The translations under genes were made by a program, and so were the position numbers. Under the pieces are notes generated by a model, which made no database searches, was not told where the DNA came from, and saw nothing but the letters and a program-made list of their open reading frames with translations. This document shows, in pieces, positions 7,223 to 13,899 of a DNA stretch of 64,000 nucleotides. Within the stretch, counting starts at the first letter, position 1. Each line of letters starts with the position of its first letter. The stretch covers positions 4,030,001-4,094,000 of the forward strand of contig NZ_QPER01000001.1 of NCBI RefSeq assembly GCF_009455635.1, given 5' to 3'. The DNA is from Paraburkholderia agricolaris. GTDB taxonomy: Bacteria; Pseudomonadota; Gammaproteobacteria; Burkholderiales; Burkholderiaceae.

Positions 7223-8670
7223 AGCGACACCCCCATAGCAACGATCAAAGCGGCAGCCAACGCACAAATAGCCAAGATCAACGGGCGCACCTTCTGCACG
7301 AACTGACACACCGGATCCCATGACAAAGACAACGGACTACCCAGCACCGTGACGACCTGTGGCGCCGGGCACACGCCATCCGGTGCGCCCACGGCCCACG
7401 GCGACATCGACACGTTCGCCGAGCTAGTCGGAATAGGCGGCGCAGCCGGCGCGGTACCCAACGGCGCACACGCCGATGCATTCGGCTCCAGCTGGCAGGG
7501 ATCCTGAGTAGTCGGCGTCGTGCCGGTCGTACCGCTCGACGGATTGACGGGGGTCGTTTGACCCGGCGTATACGGACTATTCGGAATGGGATTCGTAGAA
7601 ATCGGCACCGACGTTGAACCGGTCGGACGAGGCATTGCCTCCACAACGTCATTCCACGTCGGAGACACCGGCGCAGTCGCCACATCGGACTGCGAGACCG
7701 GATTCGTCGCGTCATACGGATAGCCGTCATACCCCGGCTGCGATGCGGCGTTCTTCCACAGCTGATCAGCCAACGCCGCTGTCATCGTCTGCGGGAAAGG
7801 CTGCGTCAACATGTTCGCGGTCGGTGATAGCGACTGCAACGAACCCGTCTGCGTCGTGGGCGGCGCAACGTACGCCGGGTTCGTGGATGGCCACACCGGA
7901 TAGCTCGCACCAGTAACAGTCGGGTTGTTCGGCTGAGCAGGCCACGTGAGTTGAACCGTGTACGCCAATGGCTCCGCCGTACAGGTCGAACACTGCTGCG
8001 CGATAGACACGCTGATCGTGCCTTTAATGCCTGGCTGATTGAAATTCAACTCCGCTGCCGCAGTCTGTTGCGCGCAGTCCAGCCCACTCGCACAGCCAAA
8101 TACGGCACCAGAGTTGGGATATCCGTTCATGTAATACGGGATCGTCGCCGGCAGCGGATTATTCCCGCACGTCGTGGTCACTGCCGGATTACAAAACGGG
8201 TTGGTGTAGCTCGTCCACGATCCTTGCGGCGCAGGCTGTGGAGGCGGCGTCGTACTCGGATTCTGAGGTGTCAACGTCAGCGACGGGTTTGAAGACGAGC
8301 CCGTCTGCGTAAGGTTATATATGCCCCAAGCCACTGCACCAGCCGCCGCCAGCGCGCCCACGCTCACAAGCGCACTGAGCCACACGGGAGCACCAAAGAT
8401 CGTCGCAACGGTACCCGCTGCCATGCTCGCATACGACGCATCATTGGCGGCCTTGCCGACAAATGACATGGTCTCTGCAAACATCGCGTCATTTGCCGCA
8501 ACCGTGATCCCACGACGCGCGAGATTAGCCATGATTCCGGACCCAATCGCACGGTTAATAACGCCGCTGAAAATCGGGCTAGTCCAGATCGGCAACGCCT
8601 GGGCTTGTGCTGCCTGCTGCTGAATTAACATCGAGCACAACGCAGCAATCAAGACGATCCTTTTAAACAT
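7219..8670 (-). CDS. TspB/pIII-like adsorption protein
   Basis: The 483-residue protein occupies the position of the host-recognition coat protein. A signal peptide starts MFKRIVLIAALCSMLI and ends near QAQA. It is followed by a hydrophobic glycine/alanine segment (about 75-115) and a long Pro/Thr/Ser/Asn-rich region with low-complexity linkers such as TTPPPQPAPQG and cysteine pairs. The C-terminal module (CPAPQVVTVLG...WDPVCQFVQKVRPLILAICALAAALIVAMGVSL-type, ending in a transmembrane helix) resembles the TspB family of Neisseria filamentous prophages. Start ATG 8670 is chosen for the signal peptide and its position 5 nt after the 24-aa gene; longer starts would overlap that gene. The receptor cannot be predicted. 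Confidence 0.85.
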   Translation of the reverse strand: MFKRIVLIAALCSMLIQQQAAQAQALPIWTSPIFSGVINRAIGSGIMANLARRGITVAANDAMFAETMSFVGKAANDASYASMAAGTVATIFGAPVWLSALVSVGALAAAGAVAWGIYNLTQTGSSSNPSLTLTPQNPSTTPPPQPAPQGSWTSYTNPFCNPAVTTTCGNNPLPATIPYYMNGYPNSGAVFGCASGLDCAQQTAAAELNFNQPGIKGTISVSIAQQCSTCTAEPLAYTVQLTWPAQPNNPTVTGASYPVWPSTNPAYVAPPTTQTGSLQSLSPTANMLTQPFPQTMTAALADQLWKNAASQPGYDGYPYDATNPVSQSDVATAPVSPTWNDVVEAMPRPTGSTSVPISTNPIPNSPYTPGQTTPVNPSSGTTGTTPTTQDPCQLEPNASACAPLGTAPAAPPIPTSSANVSMSPWAVGAPDGVCPAPQVVTVLGSPLSLSWDPVCQFVQKVRPLILAICALAAALIVAMGVSL

Positions 8671-8675
8671 AGCGT

Positions 8676-8750
8676 TCACGCAAAGAGAATCAGGCCAATT
8701 GCCCAGCATGTCCCAACCGCTATCGCCACGCACTCGTAATACCAAGTCAT
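8676..8750 (-). CDS. Very small 24-residue membrane peptide (pVII/pIX-like candidate)
   Basis: The frame reads MTWYYECVAIAVGTCWAIGL then ILFA and stop: an aromatic N-terminus followed by one hydrophobic helix. It has the best ribosome-binding site of the region (GGGGAGGTG, 3-4 nt before ATG). It begins 1 nt after the stop of the 87-aa gene and ends 5 nt before the pIII-like start. Filamentous phages carry tiny tip proteins pVII and pIX of about 33 residues; size, topology and location fit that role, but homology cannot be shown by eye. Most gene finders would miss it. Confidence 0.65.
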   Translation of the reverse strand: MTWYYECVAIAVGTCWAIGLILFA

Positions 8751-8751
8751 C

Positions 8752-9015
8752 TCACACCTCCCCTGAAAAATCCAAGTGACGCCTGATCGCCCGAATCGAC
8801 CACGCCACCGCCATCGCACTTAGCACCGCACCGCCGATCTGCAAACCGGCCACCTCGCCACCCGACACCGGCTGATCATTGCTAAGCGTCGAGACCTGCA
8901 ACACCAACGCGTTACCCGCCGAATCAGTCCCGCACGAAACCGCCCGACCACTTGCCGACACGTAGGTCACGCCAGCCTCAGACGCAGGACCGCACACCAC
9001 TGCAGACACCGCCAT
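8752..9015 (-). CDS. 87-residue phage membrane protein of unknown function
   Basis: An N-terminal region with two cysteines (VVCGPASEAG; AVSCGTDSAG) is followed by a transmembrane segment (AGLQIGGAVLSAMAVAWSI) and a basic tail (RAIRRHLDF). It is the first gene after the terminator behind the major coat gene, preceded by a G-rich ribosome-binding site, and its TGA lies 1 nt before the 24-aa gene. Context suggests a minor coat or assembly protein; I do not recognise the family. The cysteines may form a disulfide if that part is periplasmic. Confidence 0.7.
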   Translation of the reverse strand: MAVSAVVCGPASEAGVTYVSASGRAVSCGTDSAGNALVLQVSTLSNDQPVSGGEVAGLQIGGAVLSAMAVAWSIRAIRRHLDFSGEV

Positions 9016-9029
9016 ACCCCCCCCGCATG

Positions 9030-9060
9030 AAAAAAGGCGTCCGGTATCCCAGACGCCTTT
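9030..9060 (-). terminator. Terminator behind the major coat gene
   Basis: On the minus strand GGCGTC / GACGCC closes a 10-nt loop and is followed by TTTTTT. It lies 22 bp after the coat stop and before the minor-protein genes. It would give high coat expression with partial read-through, as in Ff phages. Confidence 0.85.
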
Positions 9061-9081
9061 ACGTGCTCACTCGGGAGCGCC

Positions 9082-9294
9082 TTAGCGGCCGAGGAAGCCG
9101 CCGACCTTGCGGAAGCCCCAAACGACAGCCGACACTGCCAGCACCGCCCCACCTACCGCGACCACCGAAGTTGTCACGCTGCTGATCGACGACGTAACAG
9201 CCGTCACGTCCACACCCGACGCCTGCGCGAAAGCACCAGCCGACACAGCGACACCACCAGCGACAACAGCCAACTTCTTATTCAGGCTCTTCAT
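9082..9294 (-). CDS. Major coat protein (pVIII-like)
   Basis: A 70-residue precursor with a classical signal peptide (MKSLNKKLAVVAGG...AGAFA, cleavage near residue 23). The mature part is about 47 residues with a Thr/Ser/Val-rich surface segment, a transmembrane helix (VVAVGGAVLAVSAVVWGF) and a basic DNA-facing C-terminus (RKVGGFLGR). This is the layout of filamentous phage major coat proteins, thousands of copies of which sheath the ssDNA. A terminator follows directly. Confidence 0.93.
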   Translation of the reverse strand: MKSLNKKLAVVAGGVAVSAGAFAQASGVDVTAVTSSISSVTTSVVAVGGAVLAVSAVVWGFRKVGGFLGR

Positions 9295-9369
9295 GTTGAT
9301 TACCCTCTAGACAACGGCCCAATGAATGAGACCCGCCCGCCCGGGCCAGCCGCGAACGAATCAGCTACC

Positions 9370-9504
9370 CTACGAACTGCGCGGACGCCACAAACGCGAC
9401 GCCAGCATCAAAACCTTCAAGGCCAAGTGCAGCACAAGCAGCAGGTTCAGCAATGCCAACTGCGCTGATACTGGATCAACTGCATACGACGACAGGCGGT
9501 CCAT
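9370..9504 (-). CDS. Putative 44-residue membrane protein between ssb and coat gene
   Basis: The frame starts MDRLSSYAVDPVSAQ, continues with a hydrophobic Leu-rich segment (LALLNLLLVLHLALKVLML) and ends with a basic tail (ASRLWRPRSS). The ATG lies 14 nt after the ssb stop in a region otherwise without a gene. No strong ribosome-binding site is seen; AGG is about 10 nt upstream. A small membrane protein at this place is common in inoviruses, so I list it, but it could be chance. Confidence 0.45.
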   Translation of the reverse strand: MDRLSSYAVDPVSAQLALLNLLLVLHLALKVLMLASRLWRPRSS

Positions 9505-9518
9505 AGCGAACGGGCAAC

Positions 9519-9827
9519 CTATGCGGCGCTCACGCCGGCAGACGGTTTGGCCTTCTGTGCTCCGAACGGGACAAGAGAAACAATGCGCGGCTCGAGCTTT
9601 CCATCCATCGACTGCGCAAGGCCGAACTCAGCGAGGTAGTCGCCTGGTTGCGACGCCCACAACTCTTTCGGCAAGTTGACCGTGCCCACGAGCAACTCCC
9701 GGCCGTTCTTCTCCGTTTCCTGCTCGAGGATGCATTGCGCAGAATGAATCTCCCACGGCAACCCCGTTTTCTTCGACGTGCCACCCTTTTGAATAACTTG
9801 CAAAATCGTAAGCTTCTGCTTGGACAT
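9519..9827 (-). CDS. Phage single-stranded DNA-binding protein (pV-like)
   Basis: The 102-residue protein has the pattern of inovirus helix-destabilising proteins: LTILQVIQKGGTSKKTGLPWEI, SAQCILEQE, then LLVGTVNLPKELW and QPGDYLAEFGLAQS. It coats the newly made viral strand, stops complementary-strand synthesis and is exchanged for coat protein at the membrane. GGGGAAAG precedes ATG 9827. It is the first gene after the divergent control region, so it is probably expressed early and strongly. Confidence 0.9.
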   Translation of the reverse strand: MSKQKLTILQVIQKGGTSKKTGLPWEIHSAQCILEQETEKNGRELLVGTVNLPKELWASQPGDYLAEFGLAQSMDGKLEPRIVSLVPFGAQKAKPSAGVSAA

Positions 9828-9883
9828 TTGTACTTTCCCCGAGAGGTAAAATTGCGAAAAAGGGACGTTTCCCTAGACTATTC

Positions 9884-9900
9884 GCACACTCTTGGTGTGC
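9884..9900. promoter_or_regulatory. Perfect inverted repeat in the divergent phage control region
   Basis: GCACAC-TCTTG-GTGTGC, 6-bp arms with a 5-bp spacer, between ssb and the regulator gene. It lies in the untranslated leader of ssb and could be an operator or an RNA hairpin. Confidence 0.45.
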
Positions 9901-9919
9901 ACTTTATGAACACAAAATC

Positions 9920-9959
9920 TACACTACAGTGTAAATTTATCGTCATTGCCACTTCAGTG
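9920..9959. promoter_or_regulatory. Two related palindromes, candidate operators of the phage regulator
   Basis: TACACT-AC-AGTGTA (9920-9933) and CACT-TC-AGTG (9950-9959) share the core CACTNCAGTG, with core starts 28 bp apart. They flank the -10 and overlap the -35 of the predicted minus-strand promoter (9934-9962), an arrangement expected for a repressor of the lytic genes. Confidence 0.6.
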
Positions 9960-9962
9960 CAA
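9934..9962 (-). promoter_or_regulatory. Predicted promoter of the ssb-coat operon
   Basis: On the minus strand TTGCAC (9962-9957) and TAAATT (9939-9934) are 17 bp apart. Predicted transcription starts inside the 9920-9933 palindrome, giving an untranslated leader of about 100 nt before ssb. Confidence 0.5.
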
Positions 9963-9984
9963 CTACTTTTTTGAGGCCAAGCAA

Positions 9985-10575
9985 ATGACCGTTTCGAACG
10001 AGCGTCGCGAACTGGGTGAGCGACTGCGCTATCTGATAGGACACACATTTCCGACAGCAGGGCGATTCCAAGCGCTCGAAGTGGCCAGCAGCATAAAAGC
10101 TTCCAAGTGGAAAAACTTCTATTACAGGAAGCAAGAGGCGAGTAGCGAGATGGTGGAATTTTGGTGCAAAAAATACCCGAATGACGAAAAACTACTCCGC
10201 ACTGGCGAAATGCACCCACCGGGCTCGACCTTCATGGTGGGTGCGCCGGTTCCAATCAACTGGACAGGTCAAACCGTCGGAGACAGGCTCGTTTGGGTAA
10301 TTACAGAATGGGCCTCGGCCAAGGCAGACCAAGTTTTTAGCTACCTCGAACAACGCTCGCGCGGCGCAATACCCGCCAGCGAATGGGCATCAGTCGTCAT
10401 GCGGATGCGCGAACCGACAGTCGAAATGATCGAAGTCGTATGCAACGCAAGACCCCACTTCACGGAATGGGTCATTACAGGCCGAACGTGCGGCCTACCT
10501 TCCGTTGACCCGACATCCGAAAAATCAGTAGCTGAATACAAACACGCCACATTCCCCGCAACTGCGCCGAATTGA
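9985..10575 (+). CDS. Divergent phage regulator (putative repressor)
   Basis: A 196-residue protein and the only plus-strand gene of the prophage. The N-terminus (ERRELGERLRYLIGHTF...ALEVASSIKASKWKNFYYRKQEAS) looks like a helix-turn-helix domain. A similar second segment (TGQTVGDRLVWVITEWASAKADQVFSYLEQRSRGAIPASEW, about 90-140) suggests a duplicated or tandem domain; both halves end in a part like EMVEFWCKKYP / EMIEVVCNARPHFTEWVITG. Start ATG 9985 has GAGG 8 nt upstream. Its place opposite ssb, with two matching palindromes between, suggests an RstR-like repressor controlling phage gene expression. I recognise no named family. Confidence 0.7.
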   Translation: MTVSNERRELGERLRYLIGHTFPTAGRFQALEVASSIKASKWKNFYYRKQEASSEMVEFWCKKYPNDEKLLRTGEMHPPGSTFMVGAPVPINWTGQTVGDRLVWVITEWASAKADQVFSYLEQRSRGAIPASEWASVVMRMREPTVEMIEVVCNARPHFTEWVITGRTCGLPSVDPTSEKSVAEYKHATFPATAPN

Positions 10576-10609
10576 GCCATGGGAAAGCAAGTGCCGCACA
10601 AGTCAAATT

Positions 10610-10684
10610 TTGCACCGCAATTGCCGACGGCCCCTTACGGGCAAAGGCTCACCAACTAGTCGGTAAGCAGCGATTGCGGAGCAA
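10610..10684. promoter_or_regulatory. Candidate integrase arm-type sites (right)
   Basis: TTGCACCGCAA at 10610-10620 (one mismatch to the left-end motif) and TTGCGGAGCAA at 10674-10684 (exact reverse complement of TTGCTCCGCAA at 1559-1569 and 1578-1588). They sit 40-115 bp inside attR. The rest of 10576-10723 holds no gene. Confidence 0.45.
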
Positions 10685-10723
10685 AAATTAGTCGCTCAGT
10701 CCTGTTTTTATTGAGCATTGGTC

Positions 10724-10788
10724 CGGACTTTTAATCCGTTGGTCACAGGTTCGAATCCCGTACGGCCTACCAAAAGATTCAAGGGCTT
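10724..10788 (+). repeat. attR: 65-bp repeat with truncated tRNA-Lys 3' half
   Basis: Exact copy of 1472-1536: anticodon arm, T arm, CCA and the first terminator bases. The acceptor 5' strand and D arm are absent, so it is not a functional tRNA gene. Confidence 0.93.
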
Positions 10789-10816
10789 GCACGCGTCAGC
10801 GTCGCAAGCCCTTTTT
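10783..10816 (+). terminator. Original host terminator of tRNA-Lys, now stranded at attR
   Basis: GGGCTTGC / GCAAGCCC with an inner ACGC/GCGT stem, followed by TTTTT. It was presumably next to the tRNA before integration. Confidence 0.75.
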
Positions 10817-10858
10817 CTTTGTTGAGCCAATTCAGCTACGCGAACCCAACGCCCCACC

Positions 10859-11662
10859 TCAGCACAACCCATGCTTCGTACGACTGTACCCCGCGAGCAT
10901 AGGCACCATCTGCGCGTACAACTGCGGGTTGCCCGCGACGATTTCGCCGATGCGCAGAAAGTCGGCGCCGCCGGTATAGTCGCCAGCCAGGCCACCGGCT
11001 TCCGTGATCAGCAGACTGCCTGCCGCCATATCCCACGCGCTTGATCCCTGTTCGAAGAAGCCGTCGAGGCGGCCGGCCGCGACATTCGCGAGATCGAGCG
11101 CACCTGCGCCCGGACGGCGCAAACCGGCACAAGCCCCGGTCATTTCGGCGAACAGGCGTGTGTACGAATCGAGGTCGGCTGTATCGCGGAACGGGAAACC
11201 GGTGCCGATCAGGCCGTGGGCGAGGCGGTCGCGCCCCGCCACGCGGATGCGACGATCGTTCAGGAACGCACCGCTGCCGCGTGTGGCCGTGAACAGATCG
11301 TTGCGGGTCGGGTCGTAGACCACGGCCTGCTTAACCGTACCCTTGTGCGCAAGTGCGATCGACACGCAGTAGTACGGAAAGCCGTGGATGAAATTCGTGG
11401 TGCCATCGAGTGGATCGATGATCCATTGGTATTCGGACTCATTGCCCGACTGGCCGGATTCTTCGGCGAGAATCGCGTGATCGGGGTAGGCGGTCTTCAG
11501 CGTCTCGATGATTGCCGCTTCGGATGCCTTATCAACTTCCGTCACGAAATCGTTGTGCTGTTTCTTACTGACCTGGAGCAGATCTAGATCGAACGACGCG
11601 CGGGTGATAATCTGCGCGGCGCGACGGGCAGCGTTGACGGCGATATTGAGCATAGGATGCAT
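10859..11662 (-). CDS. suhB: Inositol-1-monophosphatase family protein SuhB
   Basis: A Mg-dependent phosphatase of the inositol monophosphatase family; in E. coli SuhB also joins rRNA antitermination complexes. Metal-binding motifs are in place: EE at 67-68 (AILAEESG), DPLDGTTNF at 83-91 with D83 and D86, and the late [15 protein letters not shown]. The 267-residue length fits. Start [15 protein letters not shown] at 11662 is chosen by family convention. Longer upstream starts add sequence unlike the family. It lies just outside the prophage, so its stop is only about 40 bp from the stranded tRNA terminator. Confidence 0.93.
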   Translation of the reverse strand: MHPMLNIAVNAARRAAQIITRASFDLDLLQVSKKQHNDFVTEVDKASEAAIIETLKTAYPDHAILAEESGQSGNESEYQWIIDPLDGTTNFIHGFPYYCVSIALAHKGTVKQAVVYDPTRNDLFTATRGSGAFLNDRRIRVAGRDRLAHGLIGTGFPFRDTADLDSYTRLFAEMTGACAGLRRPGAGALDLANVAAGRLDGFFEQGSSAWDMAAGSLLITEAGGLAGDYTGGADFLRIGEIVAGNPQLYAQMVPMLAGYSRTKHGLC

Positions 11663-11837
11663 AAACCTGAATCCTTTTGGCGGACAGGCATGGTGACCGT
11701 CCGCTAACAAAGTTGACTGGAAACAATGGGAAAGCAGCGCGGCATCGAGGGCTATCCGGACCCGTCAGAAGTCTCGTCATCGATGTCCCGCGCTCGCGTT
11801 TGTTGCACCTGACGCATCACGTTCAGGTTAAGTCGAG

Positions 11838-12734
11838 CTAAGTCGGCCTCGAAAGCCGGCTCACATTGCGCGCCACCAGCGCACGAACCAGCGCCCAGTC
11901 CGCGTACTCGCAAAAATCGATCATTAGCGTCCCGCACGGCCCGTCGTGGGTCACGAGACGCTCGACCAGCATGTCATTGATACCGCGACGCCGGCCATCC
12001 CCACAGGCCACCCTGCGTGGATTTGCACCCATTCCGGTACCGCTGCAGAAATTGACGACCCAGCGCTCCGTCACGCGCTGCCCCGTGAGCACAAGGAGCG
12101 CTTCAATCGCACGGTATTTGTAATCAATCGATGCCTCCACCGGTACGCGGAATTCGTCCTGAATGGCAAAGGCTGCGCCCGGCCGGTCGAGTTCGAACGT
12201 GGCATTGTCAGGCCACATCGACAGATCGATCCCCAACGCAAACTCGCTCGCGAATCTTCGCAACAGCACGATCGAGCCGCGCACTTCGCCCAGACGCGGA
12301 ATTGTGCCGCCCAGATACCAGGGTACGTTTGCGGCGTAAAGCTCGGCATACGACTCGAACGTCTGCGCGAAGCTGCGCGTGCAGTCCTCACTGCCACATT
12401 CGTCCTTGACCGACATCACGATGCATTCACCAGGGTGCAGCGCCAGAAACGCCGCGCACGTGGCGACGACATCGTCGAACATCAGGCCAAGCGGAATGCG
12501 CGCGTGGTTGATGTGAAATACATCGCCCTCATGCCGGCAGCGAATATCGAGTACCCGCACGCCATGCTTCAACTGCTCCGCCAGACTCGCACCCTGCGTC
12601 CTCGCGAGTGAATCCGTCACGGTATAGGCACAGCTATCGTGGCTGCCCGGCAACGTTAATCGGTTCAATGCGGAATCGTCGGGAAGGTTCGACATCCAGC
12701 CAGCCAGCGCCGAGGCGCCAATATCAATGTGCAT
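11838..12734 (-). CDS. PI-PLC domain phospholipase-like protein
   Basis: The 298-residue protein has the X-domain fold markers of phosphatidylinositol-specific phospholipases C: catalytic His in LTLPGSHDS (H32), VRVLDIRCR with a conserved Asp/Arg, and a second His in FHINHARIPLG (H77), followed by HPGECIVMSVKDE. Such enzymes cleave phosphoinositides or GPI anchors by general acid/base catalysis. No signal peptide is visible, so secretion would need another route. Substrate is unknown; many bacterial members are only annotated by domain. It stands alone on the minus strand, about 130 bp from a divergent lacI-type gene. Confidence 0.85.
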   Translation of the reverse strand: MHIDIGASALAGWMSNLPDDSALNRLTLPGSHDSCAYTVTDSLARTQGASLAEQLKHGVRVLDIRCRHEGDVFHINHARIPLGLMFDDVVATCAAFLALHPGECIVMSVKDECGSEDCTRSFAQTFESYAELYAANVPWYLGGTIPRLGEVRGSIVLLRRFASEFALGIDLSMWPDNATFELDRPGAAFAIQDEFRVPVEASIDYKYRAIEALLVLTGQRVTERWVVNFCSGTGMGANPRRVACGDGRRRGINDMLVERLVTHDGPCGTLMIDFCEYADWALVRALVARNVSRLSRPT

Positions 12735-12863
12735 GGGTTGTAATGGATTAAGTGACCCGGAAATCGCTTTCTTCCGTTGTATATTGTTTGACAGTCATCT
12801 TCCTGTCCTCTTGATCGGGCAAGCTGCGCGGAGCAAGCTGTGCATCCCTTCACTCGTTAATAC

Positions 12864-13892
12864 ATGCCGAAGAAACAAACGCTTTGGGTTACCGCCGCCG
12901 ACGTCGCGCGCCGCGCCGGTGTCTCGCGTTCTGCCGTCTCGCGCGCTTTCTCGCCGACTGCCAGCATCGCGCCCGAGACGCGGGAGCGCGTCATGGAGGC
13001 TGCCCGCGCCCTCGGCTATCAGGTCAACCTGATCGCGCGCGAAATGATCATGCAGCGCAGCAGCATGGTCGGCGTCGTCACCGCGGGTTTCGAAAACCCG
13101 TTTCGCGCGAAACTGCTGTCGCAGATCATCGCCGCGCTCGGGCGCCGCCAACTCACCCCGCTCGTGATGAACGCGGAAGATCCTGTGCAAATCAAACAAT
13201 CGCTCGATATGCTGCTGAGCTATCGGATCGCCGGCATCATCATGACCTCCGCGTCTCCTCCACTCGACCTCGCTCGCCAGTACCTCGAGGGCGAGATTCC
13301 CGTGGTGATGATCAACCGCGCATCGAATCTGCCCGGCGCGGATGTCGCGGTGAGCGATAACGCGGCGGGTTCCGCGATGGCAGCGCAGATGCTGGTTGAT
13401 GCCGGAGCCACCCGGCTTGCTTTCGTCGGACCGACCAGGACCAGCTACAACGGAAAGTCGCGCGGCACCGGTTTTTCTCGCGCAGTCCAACGCATTGCAA
13501 AGGAAAACCGGCGGCTTGCCCATCCGGTCGAGGTCCACGTCACAACCGCCGATACGTACGAATGCGGCATGGCGGCAGCGCACGCGCTGTTGAAACAGAA
13601 AGCGCGTCCGGACGGCGTGTTCTGCTCGTCCGATCTGCTCGCTCTGGGTTTTATCGACGCCGCGCGGCAGCACTTCGCGATCCGCGTGCCCGATGAGCTT
13701 CGGGTAGTAGGTTTCGATGATATCCCCGCCGCCAGCTATGAAAATTACCAACTCACCACCATCCAGCAGGACACGTCCGGCCTGGCAAATGCGGCGACCG
13801 AGATGCTTGTGGACCGTATGAACGCGTTCTCCGGCGCGTCCCGTACTCACGTAGTGCCGGTAGCGGGCGTGGTGCGAAAAAGCTGCACCTGA
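12864..13892 (+). CDS. LacI-family transcriptional regulator
   Basis: The 342-residue protein has the N-terminal LacI helix-turn-helix (VTAADVARRAGVSRSAVSRAFSP), the hinge segment (RVMEAARALGYQVNLIAREM) and a periplasmic-binding-like effector domain ending in RVVGFDDIPAASYENYQLTTI. It is convergent with, and 8 bp from, the ABC ATPase gene, so it most likely controls the adjacent sugar-uptake genes. A 24-bp palindrome with the central CG typical for LacI operators lies upstream of the binding-protein gene (19477-19500) and is a candidate site. The effector is unknown. Confidence 0.93.
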   Translation: MPKKQTLWVTAADVARRAGVSRSAVSRAFSPTASIAPETRERVMEAARALGYQVNLIAREMIMQRSSMVGVVTAGFENPFRAKLLSQIIAALGRRQLTPLVMNAEDPVQIKQSLDMLLSYRIAGIIMTSASPPLDLARQYLEGEIPVVMINRASNLPGADVAVSDNAAGSAMAAQMLVDAGATRLAFVGPTRTSYNGKSRGTGFSRAVQRIAKENRRLAHPVEVHVTTADTYECGMAAAHALLKQKARPDGVFCSSDLLALGFIDAARQHFAIRVPDELRVVGFDDIPAASYENYQLTTIQQDTSGLANAATEMLVDRMNAFSGASRTHVVPVAGVVRKSCT

Positions 13893-13899
13893 ATGCCAC

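Larger units (their letters stand above)
1472..10788. mobile_element. Inovirus (filamentous ssDNA phage) prophage integrated in tRNA-Lys
   Basis: Two 65-bp direct repeats (1472-1536 and 10724-10788) delimit a unit of 9,252 bp. Inside are the hallmark genes of a filamentous phage, in order on the minus strand: ssDNA-binding protein, major coat with signal peptide, small membrane proteins, a TspB/pIII-like adhesin, DUF2523 (pVI-like), Zot/pI ATPase, secretin (pIV-like) and an HUH replication initiator. A tyrosine integrase with its DUF4224 partner, an antitoxin-like regulator and a divergent regulator are also present. No reading frame is visibly broken, so the element may be able to excise and produce virions; that is inference. 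The closest relatives cannot be named without a database search. Confidence 0.95.

Noticed and set aside
9946..9984. Longer TTG start for the phage regulator
   Set aside because: It would place the second operator palindrome inside the coding region and lacks a ribosome-binding site; ATG 9985 has GAGG upstream.
10724..10799. Second tRNA-Lys gene at the prophage right end
   Set aside because: Only the anticodon arm onwards is present; acceptor 5' strand, D arm and promoter are missing, so it is the att repeat.
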